Shown here piece by piece: positions 35,392 through 44,970 of a DNA stretch of 59,851 nt; position 1 is the first letter of the stretch, and each line of letters opens with the position of its first letter. Under the pieces are notes generated by a model that had not been told where the DNA came from, made no database searches, and worked only from the letters and a program-made list of their open reading frames with translations. Both the position numbers and the translations under genes were made by a program. The DNA comes from an uncultured Thermogutta sp. (GTDB lineage: Bacteria > Planctomycetota > Planctomycetia > Pirellulales > Thermoguttaceae), in NCBI GenBank assembly GCA_937128505.1, contig CAKZMM010000009.1:1-59851 (forward strand), written 5' to 3'.

Positions 35392-38300
35392 TCACGGAAC
35401 CGGGGGTTCGACGACAAACGGCGTGTCGGGCGAAGACTGACGCAGCCGTGGGTTCCCGCCGGTTGCCGTCTTACTTTCCGGAAATGCCGGGGCGGTTGGT
35501 GCGGCACCACTGGGCTGCGCCGGTGCAGGCAAAACTTCTACCGGCTGCGGAACGTTGGGGGCCGGGATGCTCTCCGGGGCTATAGCGGGAGCGGGGGTGG
35601 GCTCTGCCGGGCGGTAGTGCACCGAGGTCTGCCAGCCAGCGGCTTGCATCTGGCGCGAAGTCAAACCATCGGCTCCATGCACCTCGATCACATCCCGCAG
35701 GCACCAATCCATTCGCGCCGACTCCATTTGCTTAATGCGATCAACATCGGCCTCGGTGGTCACGATATGCGGTGTCATGATGATCAGCAATTCCGTCCTT
35801 CGCACGACCGAGGCATCGTAGCGGAAAAGCCGGCCTAATAGCGGCACATCCCCCAAGAAGGGAACCTTCCGCTGAGTGCGCGAATTGCTCTTGGTAATCA
35901 GCCCACCCAAGACGACCGTTTGGCCATCCATCGCACTGACCACCGTGCGGGCCGAAGTCGTATTGATCCGCGGCGCGCGGATGACTTGACCCTGGGCAAC
36001 CGACACCGGAATTCCTTCAGCCTCCGGTCCCACATCGGACTTGGTAGCGTCGATTTCCATCACCACCAAACGATCGGGGCTAATCCGCGGAGTCACTGTC
36101 ACGATCAACCCCACGCTCCGCCATTGAATGGTGTTAATCTGCCCTCCCAAATCGGTGAATTGGGTACCGCTGATGGTGGGCACTTCCTGACCGACGAGAA
36201 TCTCCGCGGTTTGATTATCCATAGTCATGATTTGTGGCCGGCTGAGCACATCGAGGCGGCGGCATTCCTTCAAAGCGCGGAGCAAAATGCTGACCGATTC
36301 GCTGGAAGCCGACAGCACCAGGCCGCCGTAGCCCAATTCGCTATTCAGCCGCCCGACGCCCAAATTGGCAATCCCTTGGGTACCGATCCGATCCGATCGG
36401 GCAAGGGCCTCGGTACTATTGCTGTTCCCGAGAGGATCCGTGGAATTGAAAAGGAAGCCGGGGATGTTTGTTCCCGCGAGGGTTCCCGTGCCGGCCACAC
36501 TGCGGTCAAACAAAATGGAATCTTGTAAGCCGAGCTCCACGCCGAATTCATCGGTATCCCCCAGGGCCACCTCGGCAATGAGGACTTGAATGAGGACCAT
36601 GGGCGGCCGCTCGTCCAATTGCTCGACCAAGCGGATGACATCCTCGAAAAATCGCGGCGTTGCACTCACAATCAAGGCATTGCTCACCGGCTCGGGGACA
36701 ATCACTACCTCGCGCTCAATCTGCTCGAATGCGCTAACCAGGCCAGGAGCGATTTGCTGCAATTGGCGTTCGCTTCGAAGGAATTCATTCAGCGCCGAGG
36801 AAACGTCGGAAGCCGGCGAATTTTTCAGCCGGAATACCTTGTTCATCCGGGCTCTGACCTCGGTGGTATCGAGCCGCAACAGGAGGGCTTCCACCACCGC
36901 CAAATCACCGGCGGTCCCCGAGGCAATGATGCTGTTGGTGCGGACATCGACGGCGAAGCGAACGGGGACCAGGGCACTTTCGCCCACTTGGGCCCCGGTC
37001 CGCACCGCCACCTGGGCTTGAGCGGCCACCTGCTGCCCGAAGATCGCCTGAAGCATCTCCGCCATGTTCTGAGCATCGCCGTTGACCAAGGTGAAGACTT
37101 TGATTTGCGCCTCGGCCACGGGAAGGCCGTCCAGTTGCTCGATCAAAGCCGCAATGAGGGGCATGCTTTCCGGGCTGGCGGTGACGATCAAGGAGTTGGT
37201 GCGGGTATCGGCGGTGATGACTGCATCGGTGAGGATTCCGGAATTAATCATCCGCTCTCCGCGCTCATCGACCATGAGGAAGCGAAGCACAGCGGATTTA
37301 CGCTCTTGCTGTTGAGCCGCCGCCCCGACGCCAACCTGCCCGGCTTGACCGGCGCGGCGTCCGTAGGCTTGACCGCTGATGGCATCTTGGAGAATAGGGG
37401 CCAGTTCCGAGGCCAACGAATTTTTCAGCTTAAACACGCGGATTTCGCTGGTGGCCTCCGTTTGACCGACGTCCAGGCGGTTGATCATTTCGGAAATTTC
37501 CGCCATATCTCGCGGACTGGCCTCGACCAACACCGAATTGGAGCGGAAGTCCAAGGAAATTCGTAGCCGGGTGCCGAGCCCACCACGGTCGGCATAAAAA
37601 TCCTCAAGCGTCGTCTGCACCTGCTCCGCGGGGGCATGACGAAGTCGGAACACCCTGAATTGCGTCTCCGGGGCTACGGGCCGATCCAACTGCTTGGCCA
37701 ACTCTTGCACGGTTTGAACGTTCTCCAGTCGGCCGGCGATGAGTAACGCATTGGGCTTCACAAGCGCAAGAACCAGCACGGAGCCCAGCCGGGCCTGATA
37801 AACCTGCTGATAAATCTGGAGGATTACCGTGGTAAGGGCTTCGCAATTCACATGGCGGAGCGGATAAACCACTACGGTGGGCACGGTCTCCACACTCATG
37901 GCTTCGATCTGCTGAATGAGCTCCGCCACTCGCTGCACATCGCGCTCATGACCGCGAATGATCAGCACATCTAACCCTTCCAGCCACTCGATCTGGACCG
38001 GGCCGATCAAGCCGGCGGCCTCCTCCATTTGGGCCTCCGGGGCCGGCGCCTGACCCGGCTGCACGCCTTGACCAGGATCCGGGGGCATTGGCTGCCCGGC
38101 TCCCTGGCCTCTGGGACCAGGCGGCGGTTGGGCAACGGCGGGCGACGGAGTGCCCGGTTGACCTAACGTCTGACCTCCGGGAACTTGCTGGGCCAAAAGC
38201 CCAACGGCTCGTTCAGCACGCCCAACTCCCGCCGCACCTTCAGGTGGAGTAAGGGGGGGCGATGTTTCCACCAGCTCGGGCGAAGCCATCTGTGTGCGGG

Positions 38301-39324
38301 GAACCGCCGGGCCAGCGGTAATCTGCGACAAGATCTCCAGTGCCTGGTCGAGCTGGGGAATTCGCCCCCGCTGGAGCGAGACCATCGCAAAATTTCGTTG
38401 GTTTGCTGACCATTGATCGAGGAAACGCACTAAAGCCGCTGCCGAACGCGCCGAGGTACCTGTGCCGCGGACCATCACCAGCCGATTTGCCGGATCGATC
38501 AAAAGCAGTACTTGCTCCGGTGCATTGACGCGAAGTTCGTAGCCTATTAGGCCGCGGCCCTCTGCTTTTACGGGTCGCAAACGTCCAGGAAAAATACGCA
38601 ACAACTCCGCCTCGAACTGCTCGCTCGTAAGCTGCTGCAAGGAGATCACCTCGAGTACCGGGGCGGCCGATCCGGCGGCAAGCACTTCAGTTGCCCGAGC
38701 TGCATCCGTAGGTCCCGCCAGAGGTGGGGAAGATGCCAGCGTTTCGGAGCGGCTTGTCGGCTGCGATTGCGCAGCTTGCAGGTTCCGAAGCTCGCCGTCG
38801 ATCAGCATCTGCGATGCCGGTGGGGCCAGCACCAGGATCTGACGCGTCCGCCGGTCGGCAACAATCCGCACATCGGGAAAATGGCCGAACCTTTCGCGTA
38901 AGCGTTCCGCCAACGGTGTGGGATCACCCGCCACGGGGTATTGGCGGAGGACTTGAGCCTCGCCTTCCTGTGAATCCGCCGATGCGGCATGGGACTGAAG
39001 AACGGGCGAACGGGTGTCACCTGGATGCGCGCCGATCGGCCCCCCCAACCCCGATTTAGGTTCAGATGCCTGAGCACTTTCCATGAACTGGCTTAAGGCG
39101 GAATCGACTTTGCCAGCACTTCGAACGGTCCCGGAGGTCTCAGCCGCTGCCCTGTCCGGGGGCAACCCACCGGCGCCTTGACCGGATCGGGCCATGCCGC
39201 CAGACCAAAACCCGAGCAGAATCAAGAGCACCGCAAGCAGGGTCAGACCGAGAAGTCCCGGAGGCCGGGTTAGCCTCAGCAAATGTTCACGAAAGTCGGA
39301 CAATTGCACACGACTGGAACTCAT
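35392..39324 (-). CDS. Large secretin with five N1-type repeats
   Basis: This 1310-residue protein has an N-terminal hydrophobic segment (LGLTLLAVLLILLGFWSGG) and Pro/Ala/Gly-rich linkers, then two divergent N-terminal modules. Five secretin N1-like repeats follow, each of the form LxxxxAxxLxxxL...RxNSLIVxAxP...LIxxLD, for example DFRSNSVLVEASPRDMAEI, DTRTNSLIVTASPESM and VSNALIVSATPRFFEDVI. Then comes the pore domain: VGQEVPTISGTQF, RSVGLIVTVTPRIS, VLGGLITKSNSRTQRKVPFL and VPLLGRLFRYD, ending LLIIMTPHIV. A Pro-rich tail closes the protein. GspD and PilQ have fewer N modules and about 650-700 residues. Secretins form outer-membrane gates for type II secretion or pili. The ATG at 39324 is chosen over a GTG at 39336. 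No other secretion genes are nearby except the lipoprotein. Confidence 0.9.
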   Translation of the reverse strand: MSSSRVQLSDFREHLLRLTRPPGLLGLTLLAVLLILLGFWSGGMARSGQGAGGLPPDRAAAETSGTVRSAGKVDSALSQFMESAQASEPKSGLGGPIGAHPGDTRSPVLQSHAASADSQEGEAQVLRQYPVAGDPTPLAERLRERFGHFPDVRIVADRRTRQILVLAPPASQMLIDGELRNLQAAQSQPTSRSETLASSPPLAGPTDAARATEVLAAGSAAPVLEVISLQQLTSEQFEAELLRIFPGRLRPVKAEGRGLIGYELRVNAPEQVLLLIDPANRLVMVRGTGTSARSAAALVRFLDQWSANQRNFAMVSLQRGRIPQLDQALEILSQITAGPAVPRTQMASPELVETSPPLTPPEGAAGVGRAERAVGLLAQQVPGGQTLGQPGTPSPAVAQPPPGPRGQGAGQPMPPDPGQGVQPGQAPAPEAQMEEAAGLIGPVQIEWLEGLDVLIIRGHERDVQRVAELIQQIEAMSVETVPTVVVYPLRHVNCEALTTVILQIYQQVYQARLGSVLVLALVKPNALLIAGRLENVQTVQELAKQLDRPVAPETQFRVFRLRHAPAEQVQTTLEDFYADRGGLGTRLRISLDFRSNSVLVEASPRDMAEISEMINRLDVGQTEATSEIRVFKLKNSLASELAPILQDAISGQAYGRRAGQAGQVGVGAAAQQQERKSAVLRFLMVDERGERMINSGILTDAVITADTRTNSLIVTASPESMPLIAALIEQLDGLPVAEAQIKVFTLVNGDAQNMAEMLQAIFGQQVAAQAQVAVRTGAQVGESALVPVRFAVDVRTNSIIASGTAGDLAVVEALLLRLDTTEVRARMNKVFRLKNSPASDVSSALNEFLRSERQLQQIAPGLVSAFEQIEREVVIVPEPVSNALIVSATPRFFEDVIRLVEQLDERPPMVLIQVLIAEVALGDTDEFGVELGLQDSILFDRSVAGTGTLAGTNIPGFLFNSTDPLGNSNSTEALARSDRIGTQGIANLGVGRLNSELGYGGLVLSASSESVSILLRALKECRRLDVLSRPQIMTMDNQTAEILVGQEVPTISGTQFTDLGGQINTIQWRSVGLIVTVTPRISPDRLVVMEIDATKSDVGPEAEGIPVSVAQGQVIRAPRINTTSARTVVSAMDGQTVVLGGLITKSNSRTQRKVPFLGDVPLLGRLFRYDASVVRRTELLIIMTPHIVTTEADVDRIKQMESARMDWCLRDVIEVHGADGLTSRQMQAAGWQTSVHYRPAEPTPAPAIAPESIPAPNVPQPVEVLPAPAQPSGAAPTAPAFPESKTATGGNPRLRQSSPDTPFVVEPPVP

Positions 39325-40594
39325 TGCGCTGCGCACCCTTAATCAATAGCAGATTCCTGCCTACCCCCTTCTCGGCAAACTTCCTCCGAAACGAATAATC
39401 GGCACAAACGTTAAAGCTTCTCTAATCCTTCCGGTGAAAAATTGGTGGATTGCCAGATTTGGGGGCGAATTTTTTGACTACGGCAAGATTGCTGCTCAGC
39501 GGACCTGGTCCCCCATGAAGGCGACCCCAGTTAGGGCGGAAATCTGCTGCGCGAGGTCAACGCCATGACCAGCGAAGTTCGCAATTCGCTCACTTAACCA
39601 GCTTCCACCATTTGCCCAGTCAGCGCCGATTAAAGCCGCAAGGGAGGTCAGGGCTGAGGTATGTCAACATAAAGTATGTCAAGATAATTGAAACTCGCGT
39701 GAATGGTCCCCCGGTGCACCGTGCTTGGCAGCAATAACCGTACTTTGTGAGGACCATGAGGGTACCAGGATAGCCACCGAGGGCGCGAATACTCCAGGCT
39801 TAAAGTGAAGACCCCGGAAACAAGTCAGCAAAACCGCGCGACCGAACCGGCAGACACCCACTTCCTATTCGCTCGGCCAGAGCCTTCTCGTAAAAATGCA
39901 ATCCATTGGCCAAAAGTGCTGGCTTATTAACTCTGCCGGAGGCAAACCGGAGTATTCAGCCCCTTGGGCGCGGGAGCCAGCGAGGTTCACCAAAAGTGCT
40001 GTCACTTCACGCCGCTTGCCCATCTGGACTGATTGGTGCTGACTAACCCAGCAAGAGGTCTCGTCGAAAAGAGAGAGGAGGTCACCGCCAAAACGTGCGT
40101 CAGCAAACAAAAAGTCGGCACCTCGCGCGAGCTGGCCCAAAAGCGCTAGCTGAAAAAAGGGAAAGTTTCGTGCCAAGAAGCTAAAAACTGGAAAAAGATG
40201 AAACAAGCGTGAGGGGCACTCTCTCGCCCATCGTTTGCGAAGCAATCGGCAAAAATTCTCACATGCAACCCAATAGGAAACCGGCGAAATTTGCGGCGAC
40301 AAAACCACCGGGCTACGCCGCAAAAATAAACGATTTATTCGGATTCCTAATAACGTTGCCGTGGTGATATCAGCAAACATTCTTCCCGATTAACTTCGGT
40401 CTTAGTGAGAAAAATTCTGCGGTGTGCGCAGGCCCGGTAAGGTCCGCCGCCATATCTTTTCTCCGGTCCGGTTCTCGTCGCTTCGATTGTCTTGACGAAC
40501 GTTGATCGAATCTGCTAAAGTCGATCTTGGTTAAAGAGTTTTTGGGGGGGTAGGTCGCCGTCAAGAAGGGGCTAACTCTTGGAGGGCCAAAGCC
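39325..40594. other. Non-coding stretch, about 1.27 kb
   Basis: No convincing gene. A 171-codon minus-strand frame (39865-40380) has an ATG but only a very close GGGAAG and no family I recognise. GTATGTCAACATAAA / GTATGTCAAGATAAT are adjacent at 39659 and 39674. The promoter of the next gene lies at 40492-40521. Confidence 0.5.
40492..40521 (+). promoter_or_regulatory. Sigma-70-like promoter of the nucleotidyltransferase gene
   Basis: TTGACG at 40492-40497, an 18-bp spacer, and TAAAGT at 40516-40521, about 75 bp before the ATG at 40595. The -35 box and spacer length match those of the stronger promoter at 45482. Confidence 0.55.
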
Positions 40595-41353
40595 ATGGCC
40601 TGGATGCTGAAGACGGTCTGTCTGGTAGATGCCTGTTATAAGTCGCCTTCCCCACGAGCTCGCGCTGCCCGGAAAATCGGCGGTAAATCGATCCTGGAGT
40701 GGGTGGTGCGTCGGACCACTGATGCCCAACAAGTGGAAGGTGTGGTGGTGGTGACGACCGACGACCCGGAGAACCAATTCCTCGATCGTTTGGTGCCGCC
40801 GGATGTACCGATCTTGCGGGCCCCCACCGGGGATCCCCTGCGGGCGTTACTGGTTGCTGCCGAGCGCCTCTCGGCGGAAGCCGCCGTCCGGGTGCGGCCT
40901 CTTTTTCCGTTTTTGGATTCCGCGCTTCTCGATCATTTGATCATTGCCGCCCAGTCGCTAGAAAACCCTGATTATGTGACGTTTTGTCACCGGGACGGCC
41001 GTCCGGTGCTCTTTTCGCCACTCGGGCTATTTGCCGAATGGTTCCGCTGCGACGCCCTGCGACGTGCCGCGCGGCGGTTTCGGGGAAAACAGTGTTTTCA
41101 CGAACCGACGGAATGCATACTATCGCGTCCTCACGAGTTCCGGGTGCAAATGATCCCCGTTCCTGAGGAAATCGACCGCGAAGATATGCGGTTGGTGATC
41201 GGCGACGAAGAAGATTGGGATACCACGGAAACCATTTATGAAGCGCTCGGCCCGGAGCGCTTGGATTGGCACGCCATTGTTAGGCTCGTGAATCAGTGCC
41301 CACAACTCCGCCAACGGATGGCCGCGTTAAATCAAGCCCAGGCGGCTCGGTAG
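40595..41353 (+). CDS. SpsF-like cytidylyltransferase/nucleotidyltransferase-family protein
   Basis: This 252-residue cytoplasmic protein resembles the CMP-sugar and spore-coat (SpsF) nucleotidyltransferase family. The substrate-binding KIGGKSILEWVVRRT (about 27-41) stands where the usual R-L-P-G-K-x-L segment lies. VVVVTTDDPEN and FLDRLVPPDVPILRAPTGDPL follow, and VRVRPLFPFLDSALLDHLI replaces the usual RxxGDxPFxDP. The expected Asp that binds metal after the third strand appears changed (RPLFPFLD). The C-terminal half has EIDREDMRLVIGDEEDWDTT, a match to the DxxxDxxRL(V) region that ends these proteins. GGAGG lies 9 nt before the ATG. It would activate a surface sugar with CTP, but the altered N-terminal loop (ACYKSPSPRARAARK) and the missing Asp make activity uncertain. 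Confidence 0.75.
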   Translation: MAWMLKTVCLVDACYKSPSPRARAARKIGGKSILEWVVRRTTDAQQVEGVVVVTTDDPENQFLDRLVPPDVPILRAPTGDPLRALLVAAERLSAEAAVRVRPLFPFLDSALLDHLIIAAQSLENPDYVTFCHRDGRPVLFSPLGLFAEWFRCDALRRAARRFRGKQCFHEPTECILSRPHEFRVQMIPVPEEIDREDMRLVIGDEEDWDTTETIYEALGPERLDWHAIVRLVNQCPQLRQRMAALNQAQAAR

Positions 41354-41436
41354 TCCGGTCACTATGGGGTCCGACTCATCCGGCGGATTCATCTGCGGAC
41401 CAAGGAAGGTTTCAACTAAGCCAAGGAGGGTTGAAT

Positions 41437-41556
41437 ATGCTGCTCAATAGTCGGCTGAAAAAGCTCCTCGATCGATTCTCTCCGGTCCTCTTACTCAACG
41501 GAAGGCTCAAAGCGTTGCCCTCAGGCTCAGGCTACCTCCTCGAACTTCGGAGATAG
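41437..41556 (+). CDS. Possible small protein, 39 aa
   Basis: The frame has an ideal ribosome site (AAGGAGG, 7 nt before the ATG). It encodes a short protein rich in Leu, Arg and Lys (MLLNSRLKKLLDRFSPVLLL, then NGRLKALPSGSGYLLELRR). It could form one amphipathic helix. I do not recognise a family. It lies 83 bp downstream of the nucleotidyltransferase gene on the same strand. Only the ribosome site and composition support it, so it may be chance or a gene remnant. Confidence 0.42.
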   Translation: MLLNSRLKKLLDRFSPVLLLNGRLKALPSGSGYLLELRR

Positions 41557-41704
41557 CTTATACCCCCGGGGCGGGGAAGGCTGCGCTTGACAGGGTGTCT
41601 CCTTTATCGGCAGAGCAGCTTCTCCCCAGCGCAAAGATAGGTGCATTATAGACAACAATGCGCCCATACATTTTAGAGCTTTTCCCCCGGCGCAAAGGCG
41701 GGTG
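41555..41704. repeat. Three degenerate copies, period about 61 bp
   Basis: AGCTT followed by a C-rich then G-rich block occurs at 41555, 41617 and 41677. Examples are AGCTTCTCCCCAGCGCAAAG (41617) and AGCTTTTCCCCCGGCGCAAA (41677). The first copy, AGCTTATACCCCCGGGGCGG, is more diverged and overlaps the end of the 39-aa frame. Confidence 0.55.
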
Positions 41705-42135
41705 ATTTCCAGCTCCATCACGTGCGGTAAGCGTGCAGTCCTTAGATCGTCCCGACGAGGCAAGCTTTTGGGGTTCGATCCCACGGGTCTTTCAATCGGG
41801 CTCAATCCACCTCCTACACTGGGTGAGGCACTGACGAAAACCTCCGGACAAGCTTGCCACTTGCGAAAGACAGCTTGATCGGCGAGCTAAAACCCCGGTT
41901 CCATTCTGCAAGCATCAACCTCGCTTATCATCAGTACCCTCCTCAATAAAGCAATTTCTATTACGTTTTTGCGAGGCAAATTCGATGAGCGTCTTAGGGG
42001 AGCCTGAGCATCCAGGGCGAACCATTTCGATCGGAACCGCGGCGAGAAATCTCTGTTGGTGTCGTCAAGCTTTGTTGCTATCGTCGACCCCCACTACCGA
42101 TCATCAGACCGCTACCCTTTAAGCTTTGGGAAACC
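41557..42135. other. Non-coding stretch, about 580 bp
   Basis: It contains the 61-bp-period repeats at its start. The GGGGTTCGATCCC near 41770 looks like a tRNA T-arm but no acceptor or anticodon arm fits. No gene is seen. Confidence 0.5.
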
Positions 42136-42147
42136 TTGAGCACCGCG

Positions 42148-42366
42148 ATGATCGCTCCCATCAAACAGACGTACGACGGCTTAACAGAACCGGAGGAGGC
42201 AAGCGGCCTTGAGTCGAAGCAGCCGCTGCCGGTATTCATTCTGGAAGCCCAAATGGCCGAAGTCGTGCGGCCTCAGCGGGTAGCCCCGTGGCGAGTGTGG
42301 CTACTGGTCGGTTGGGCTTTTGCGGTAACCGCGCTTTATTTGGCGCGGCTTGCCGGCCTCTGGTGA
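42148..42366 (+). CDS. Small single-pass membrane protein, 72 aa
   Basis: An acidic, polar N-terminal half (residues 1-45; TEPEEASGLESKQPLPVFIL) is followed by one C-terminal membrane segment (WRVWLLVGWAFAVTALYLAR, about 48-68). I choose the ATG at 42148; a TTG at 42136 is possible, and neither has a good ribosome site. It lies 270 bp upstream of the GT-C membrane protein on the same strand and could be its accessory subunit. I do not recognise the family, and no function is suggested beyond membrane location. Confidence 0.5.
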   Translation: MIAPIKQTYDGLTEPEEASGLESKQPLPVFILEAQMAEVVRPQRVAPWRVWLLVGWAFAVTALYLARLAGLW

Positions 42367-42636
42367 CAAGTCCCACGTGATAGCCCCAAAGTCATGGCCA
42401 AAATTCGGATTTAATCGAGGGAAAGATGACTTAGTCGAAGGCAGTACATCTAGGCAGCGGCCGCCGCTACGACGCCTTTCGGCGGAGCCACGCAAATCAT
42501 AACCCCAGCCACGCAAGCAAAAACCAAGGAGATCAACTGCCAAAGGTGCTGAAGTCAGGGCGGTATCTGATTTTCGATCCCGCACCGGTCAACTCCGCAC
42601 TTTCGGCGATCTTACGCCAATTCAGAGATCCTGCGT

Positions 42637-44970
42637 ATGCTCGATTCCTCATTGTCGCTAGTCAGCACGCTCGCGTTGCTCCTGGCCGCTTATGGCCTCG
42701 GCTATCCGGTGCTTTACTTGCACAAAGGGCAAACCACCCCCTTCGAAGAAGCAATCCTGGCAACGGCCGTTGGTTTAGTTTTGGCGGGAAGCGCTCTGGC
42801 TGCGTACGGGCTGGCAGGCTTATGGAGCTCCGATCTTATCACAGCCTTAACCATTCTCTTGGCAAGTTTCGGTCTCATGACCTTGGCAAGGCAGTATTTT
42901 GTCTTGACGGTTCCGCCAATCGCCTGGCGGAAAAATCCGTCGGGCTCGCTCCACTCCAAAAATGACCCGTCAACGCCCTCGAACATTCTCGCGACGCCGA
43001 TTGTGGCAAAGAGTGCTTCGCTTCAAGCGCGCTGGTGGTCGCCCGGCACTTCCGGCAGAATCTACCCGGAGCCCGAGCATGGCTTCTCGGAATTCCAATC
43101 GCTCGGTATAGGGCCTTGGCCACTGGAAGAATTTGCGCCCGCCACTCCCCCGGCACAACTCGAGGTGGCGATTGATTCACCCTCGGTTTCCTCTGATTCT
43201 TCACCCTCAGGTTCCTCGGTACCCCATGCAGGATACCTTTCCACGAAGTTAGGGGGATTGTTCGAAGCTCCTTCGGCGACTTTCCCATCCAAGCGCACCT
43301 TCTGGGAAGTTTTCCGGGGGTACACGATTCCCTTCGGAGCCACGGTTGTGGCCGCGACTCTTGTCTCCGCATTGGCCCCACCGACAGATCCGGCGGCCCT
43401 GGCCGATCAACTCGCGATTGCCAAGCAGTTTTTGCTCACAGGCCGCATCAGTTATCTGAGCGGGATCGAGTCGGCTGCCGGCCCCCGCCTCACTGAAATG
43501 CTTTACCTGTGGGCCCTGGTGCTTGACGGCCCGGTGTCGGCGCAACTCCTCCACTGGGCCATGGGCTTACTGCTGGTGGCCGCCAGCGTTTTCCTGGCTC
43601 GGGAAATTCTCGATGCCCGCGCCGCACGGTGGGTGGGCTTAAGCGTGCTGGTGGTCCCGGGAGTGATGTATCAAATGACGGCACCGCTTGCCGATCTTGC
43701 GATGGCCCTTTGGACCACACTGGCGGCCTACCTTGCGAGCCGATCGTTTCGCAAAGAGGAAAGCTTAGGACCGGTGAGTCTGGGAATTTTCTTGGGAGCT
43801 GCCTTGGCCACGAAAAGCACGGGGTGGATTTTCGTGGTGAGTCTTGCTGCGGTCCCGGCGATCGCCGGCCAGATCGGAAGCATGCCTTTTCAGCGGCTGC
43901 TCCGCGCTGCGGGCACGATCGCGGCTATCGCCATCGCCCTCTACACGCCCTGGTATTTGCGATTAACCGCTCAATCAACCGAACCTCTTCAATCACCAAG
44001 GGCACTCCATAAGACAACCGCGCAATTAGAGCTGCCCTCCAATAACCCGGATACTGGACATTTACACCCTATTTCGTTTTCAGGGGTAGCCCGCTCGCCC
44101 AGTACATCGCGGGATGACGCGTTCCCTGGCCAACCGAGCCTTCTAAGCAAATTGATCTTCTTAGTAGCCAGCCCCTGGCAGGTGACGATGACCCCCGAGC
44201 AATTCGGACCTGAGGAATACCGGCTCGGGCTCCTCCCCCTCGCGCTTCTGCCCGGGCTAATATTGATCGGCACTGCGAGTCGGCTGCGCCCCTGGCTTAT
44301 TGCCGGCGGAGTGTATTGGGTGCTATGGTTTTTCGTGGACGGGAGATCAAGCGGCCTTTTCCCCCTCATTCCCTTCGTCGCGATTGGGTCGGTAGCAGTC
44401 TTGATGCAACTTCCGCTTGCACCTCGGGGGGCTCGCCATGCACTTTGGGGCCTATTTCTGGGGCTTTCCACGCTTCAGGGCGCATGGTCGATTTGGCAGG
44501 CCCGGCACCACTTAGGGGTCGCGACCGGTGTCGAAAGCCGGCAGCAATATCTGGCAGGCCATGAGCCGACTTGGCCGGCTGCTCAGGCTCTTGCCCTTTG
44601 GCCTCAAGGTCAGGTGCGGCTCCTTTCGCAGGAAAAATCTGGAGCTTATTTTCCGTGCCCCACAGTACGAGCCGATCTCCTAGGGCGGATCATCCCCAAG
44701 GCGCATCTGACCGACCAACCGGACGCGTTGCTCCGCCTTCTGGTCGAACGACAATTCACCCACCTATTTTTGGTGGCCCCGGCAACCCCCGATTCCTCCG
44801 AGAATGGTTCTCAGCCGACCGGCAATCCCCTAGAGCTTTTGGCCCAGGAAAGCGATCACCCCCTCGGTGGTTACCGCGTGCTTAAGCTCCTGGATTACCG
44901 AAGGGTGGCCCGAGACGGGATTGAGCGGTACTACCGGCTCCTGATGATCGCACCGGGAGAAAAGCCTTAA
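42637..44970 (+). CDS. GT-C-fold membrane glycosyltransferase-like protein
   Basis: This 777-residue polytopic membrane protein has three hydrophobic segments at 5-90, then an inserted Ser/Pro-rich soluble stretch (about 95-225). About eight to nine further segments follow (for example FGATVVAATLVSALAPPTDP, LLHWAMGLLLVAASVFLA, WVGLSVLVVPGVMYQMTAPL, GIFLGAALATKSTGWIFVVS, LALLPGLILIG) and a C-terminal soluble domain (about 620-777). The pattern, with Asp residues in the first large loop (PPTDPAALADQLAIAKQFLL), fits the ArnT/PMT-like GT-C superfamily, which transfers sugars from lipid carriers outside the cytoplasmic membrane. The catalytic acidic residue cannot be assigned with certainty. The ATG at 42637 has no strong ribosome site. 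The nucleotidyltransferase upstream suggests a shared glycan pathway, which is inference. Confidence 0.78.
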   Translation: MLDSSLSLVSTLALLLAAYGLGYPVLYLHKGQTTPFEEAILATAVGLVLAGSALAAYGLAGLWSSDLITALTILLASFGLMTLARQYFVLTVPPIAWRKNPSGSLHSKNDPSTPSNILATPIVAKSASLQARWWSPGTSGRIYPEPEHGFSEFQSLGIGPWPLEEFAPATPPAQLEVAIDSPSVSSDSSPSGSSVPHAGYLSTKLGGLFEAPSATFPSKRTFWEVFRGYTIPFGATVVAATLVSALAPPTDPAALADQLAIAKQFLLTGRISYLSGIESAAGPRLTEMLYLWALVLDGPVSAQLLHWAMGLLLVAASVFLAREILDARAARWVGLSVLVVPGVMYQMTAPLADLAMALWTTLAAYLASRSFRKEESLGPVSLGIFLGAALATKSTGWIFVVSLAAVPAIAGQIGSMPFQRLLRAAGTIAAIAIALYTPWYLRLTAQSTEPLQSPRALHKTTAQLELPSNNPDTGHLHPISFSGVARSPSTSRDDAFPGQPSLLSKLIFLVASPWQVTMTPEQFGPEEYRLGLLPLALLPGLILIGTASRLRPWLIAGGVYWVLWFFVDGRSSGLFPLIPFVAIGSVAVLMQLPLAPRGARHALWGLFLGLSTLQGAWSIWQARHHLGVATGVESRQQYLAGHEPTWPAAQALALWPQGQVRLLSQEKSGAYFPCPTVRADLLGRIIPKAHLTDQPDALLRLLVERQFTHLFLVAPATPDSSENGSQPTGNPLELLAQESDHPLGGYRVLKLLDYRRVARDGIERYYRLLMIAPGEKP

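Noticed and set aside
36586-37566. 326-codon plus-strand frame inside the secretin
   Set aside because: It is antisense to a strongly supported secretin and has no independent motif or ribosome site.
39865-40380. 171-codon minus-strand frame with a faint transposase-like look (FLFADARFGGDLLSLFDE)
   Set aside because: No second or third catalytic acid, no inverted repeats and poor ribosome spacing; too little to call a transposase remnant.
41764-41785. tRNA T-arm-like GGGGTTCGATCCC
   Set aside because: No acceptor, D or anticodon arm can be drawn at the right distances.
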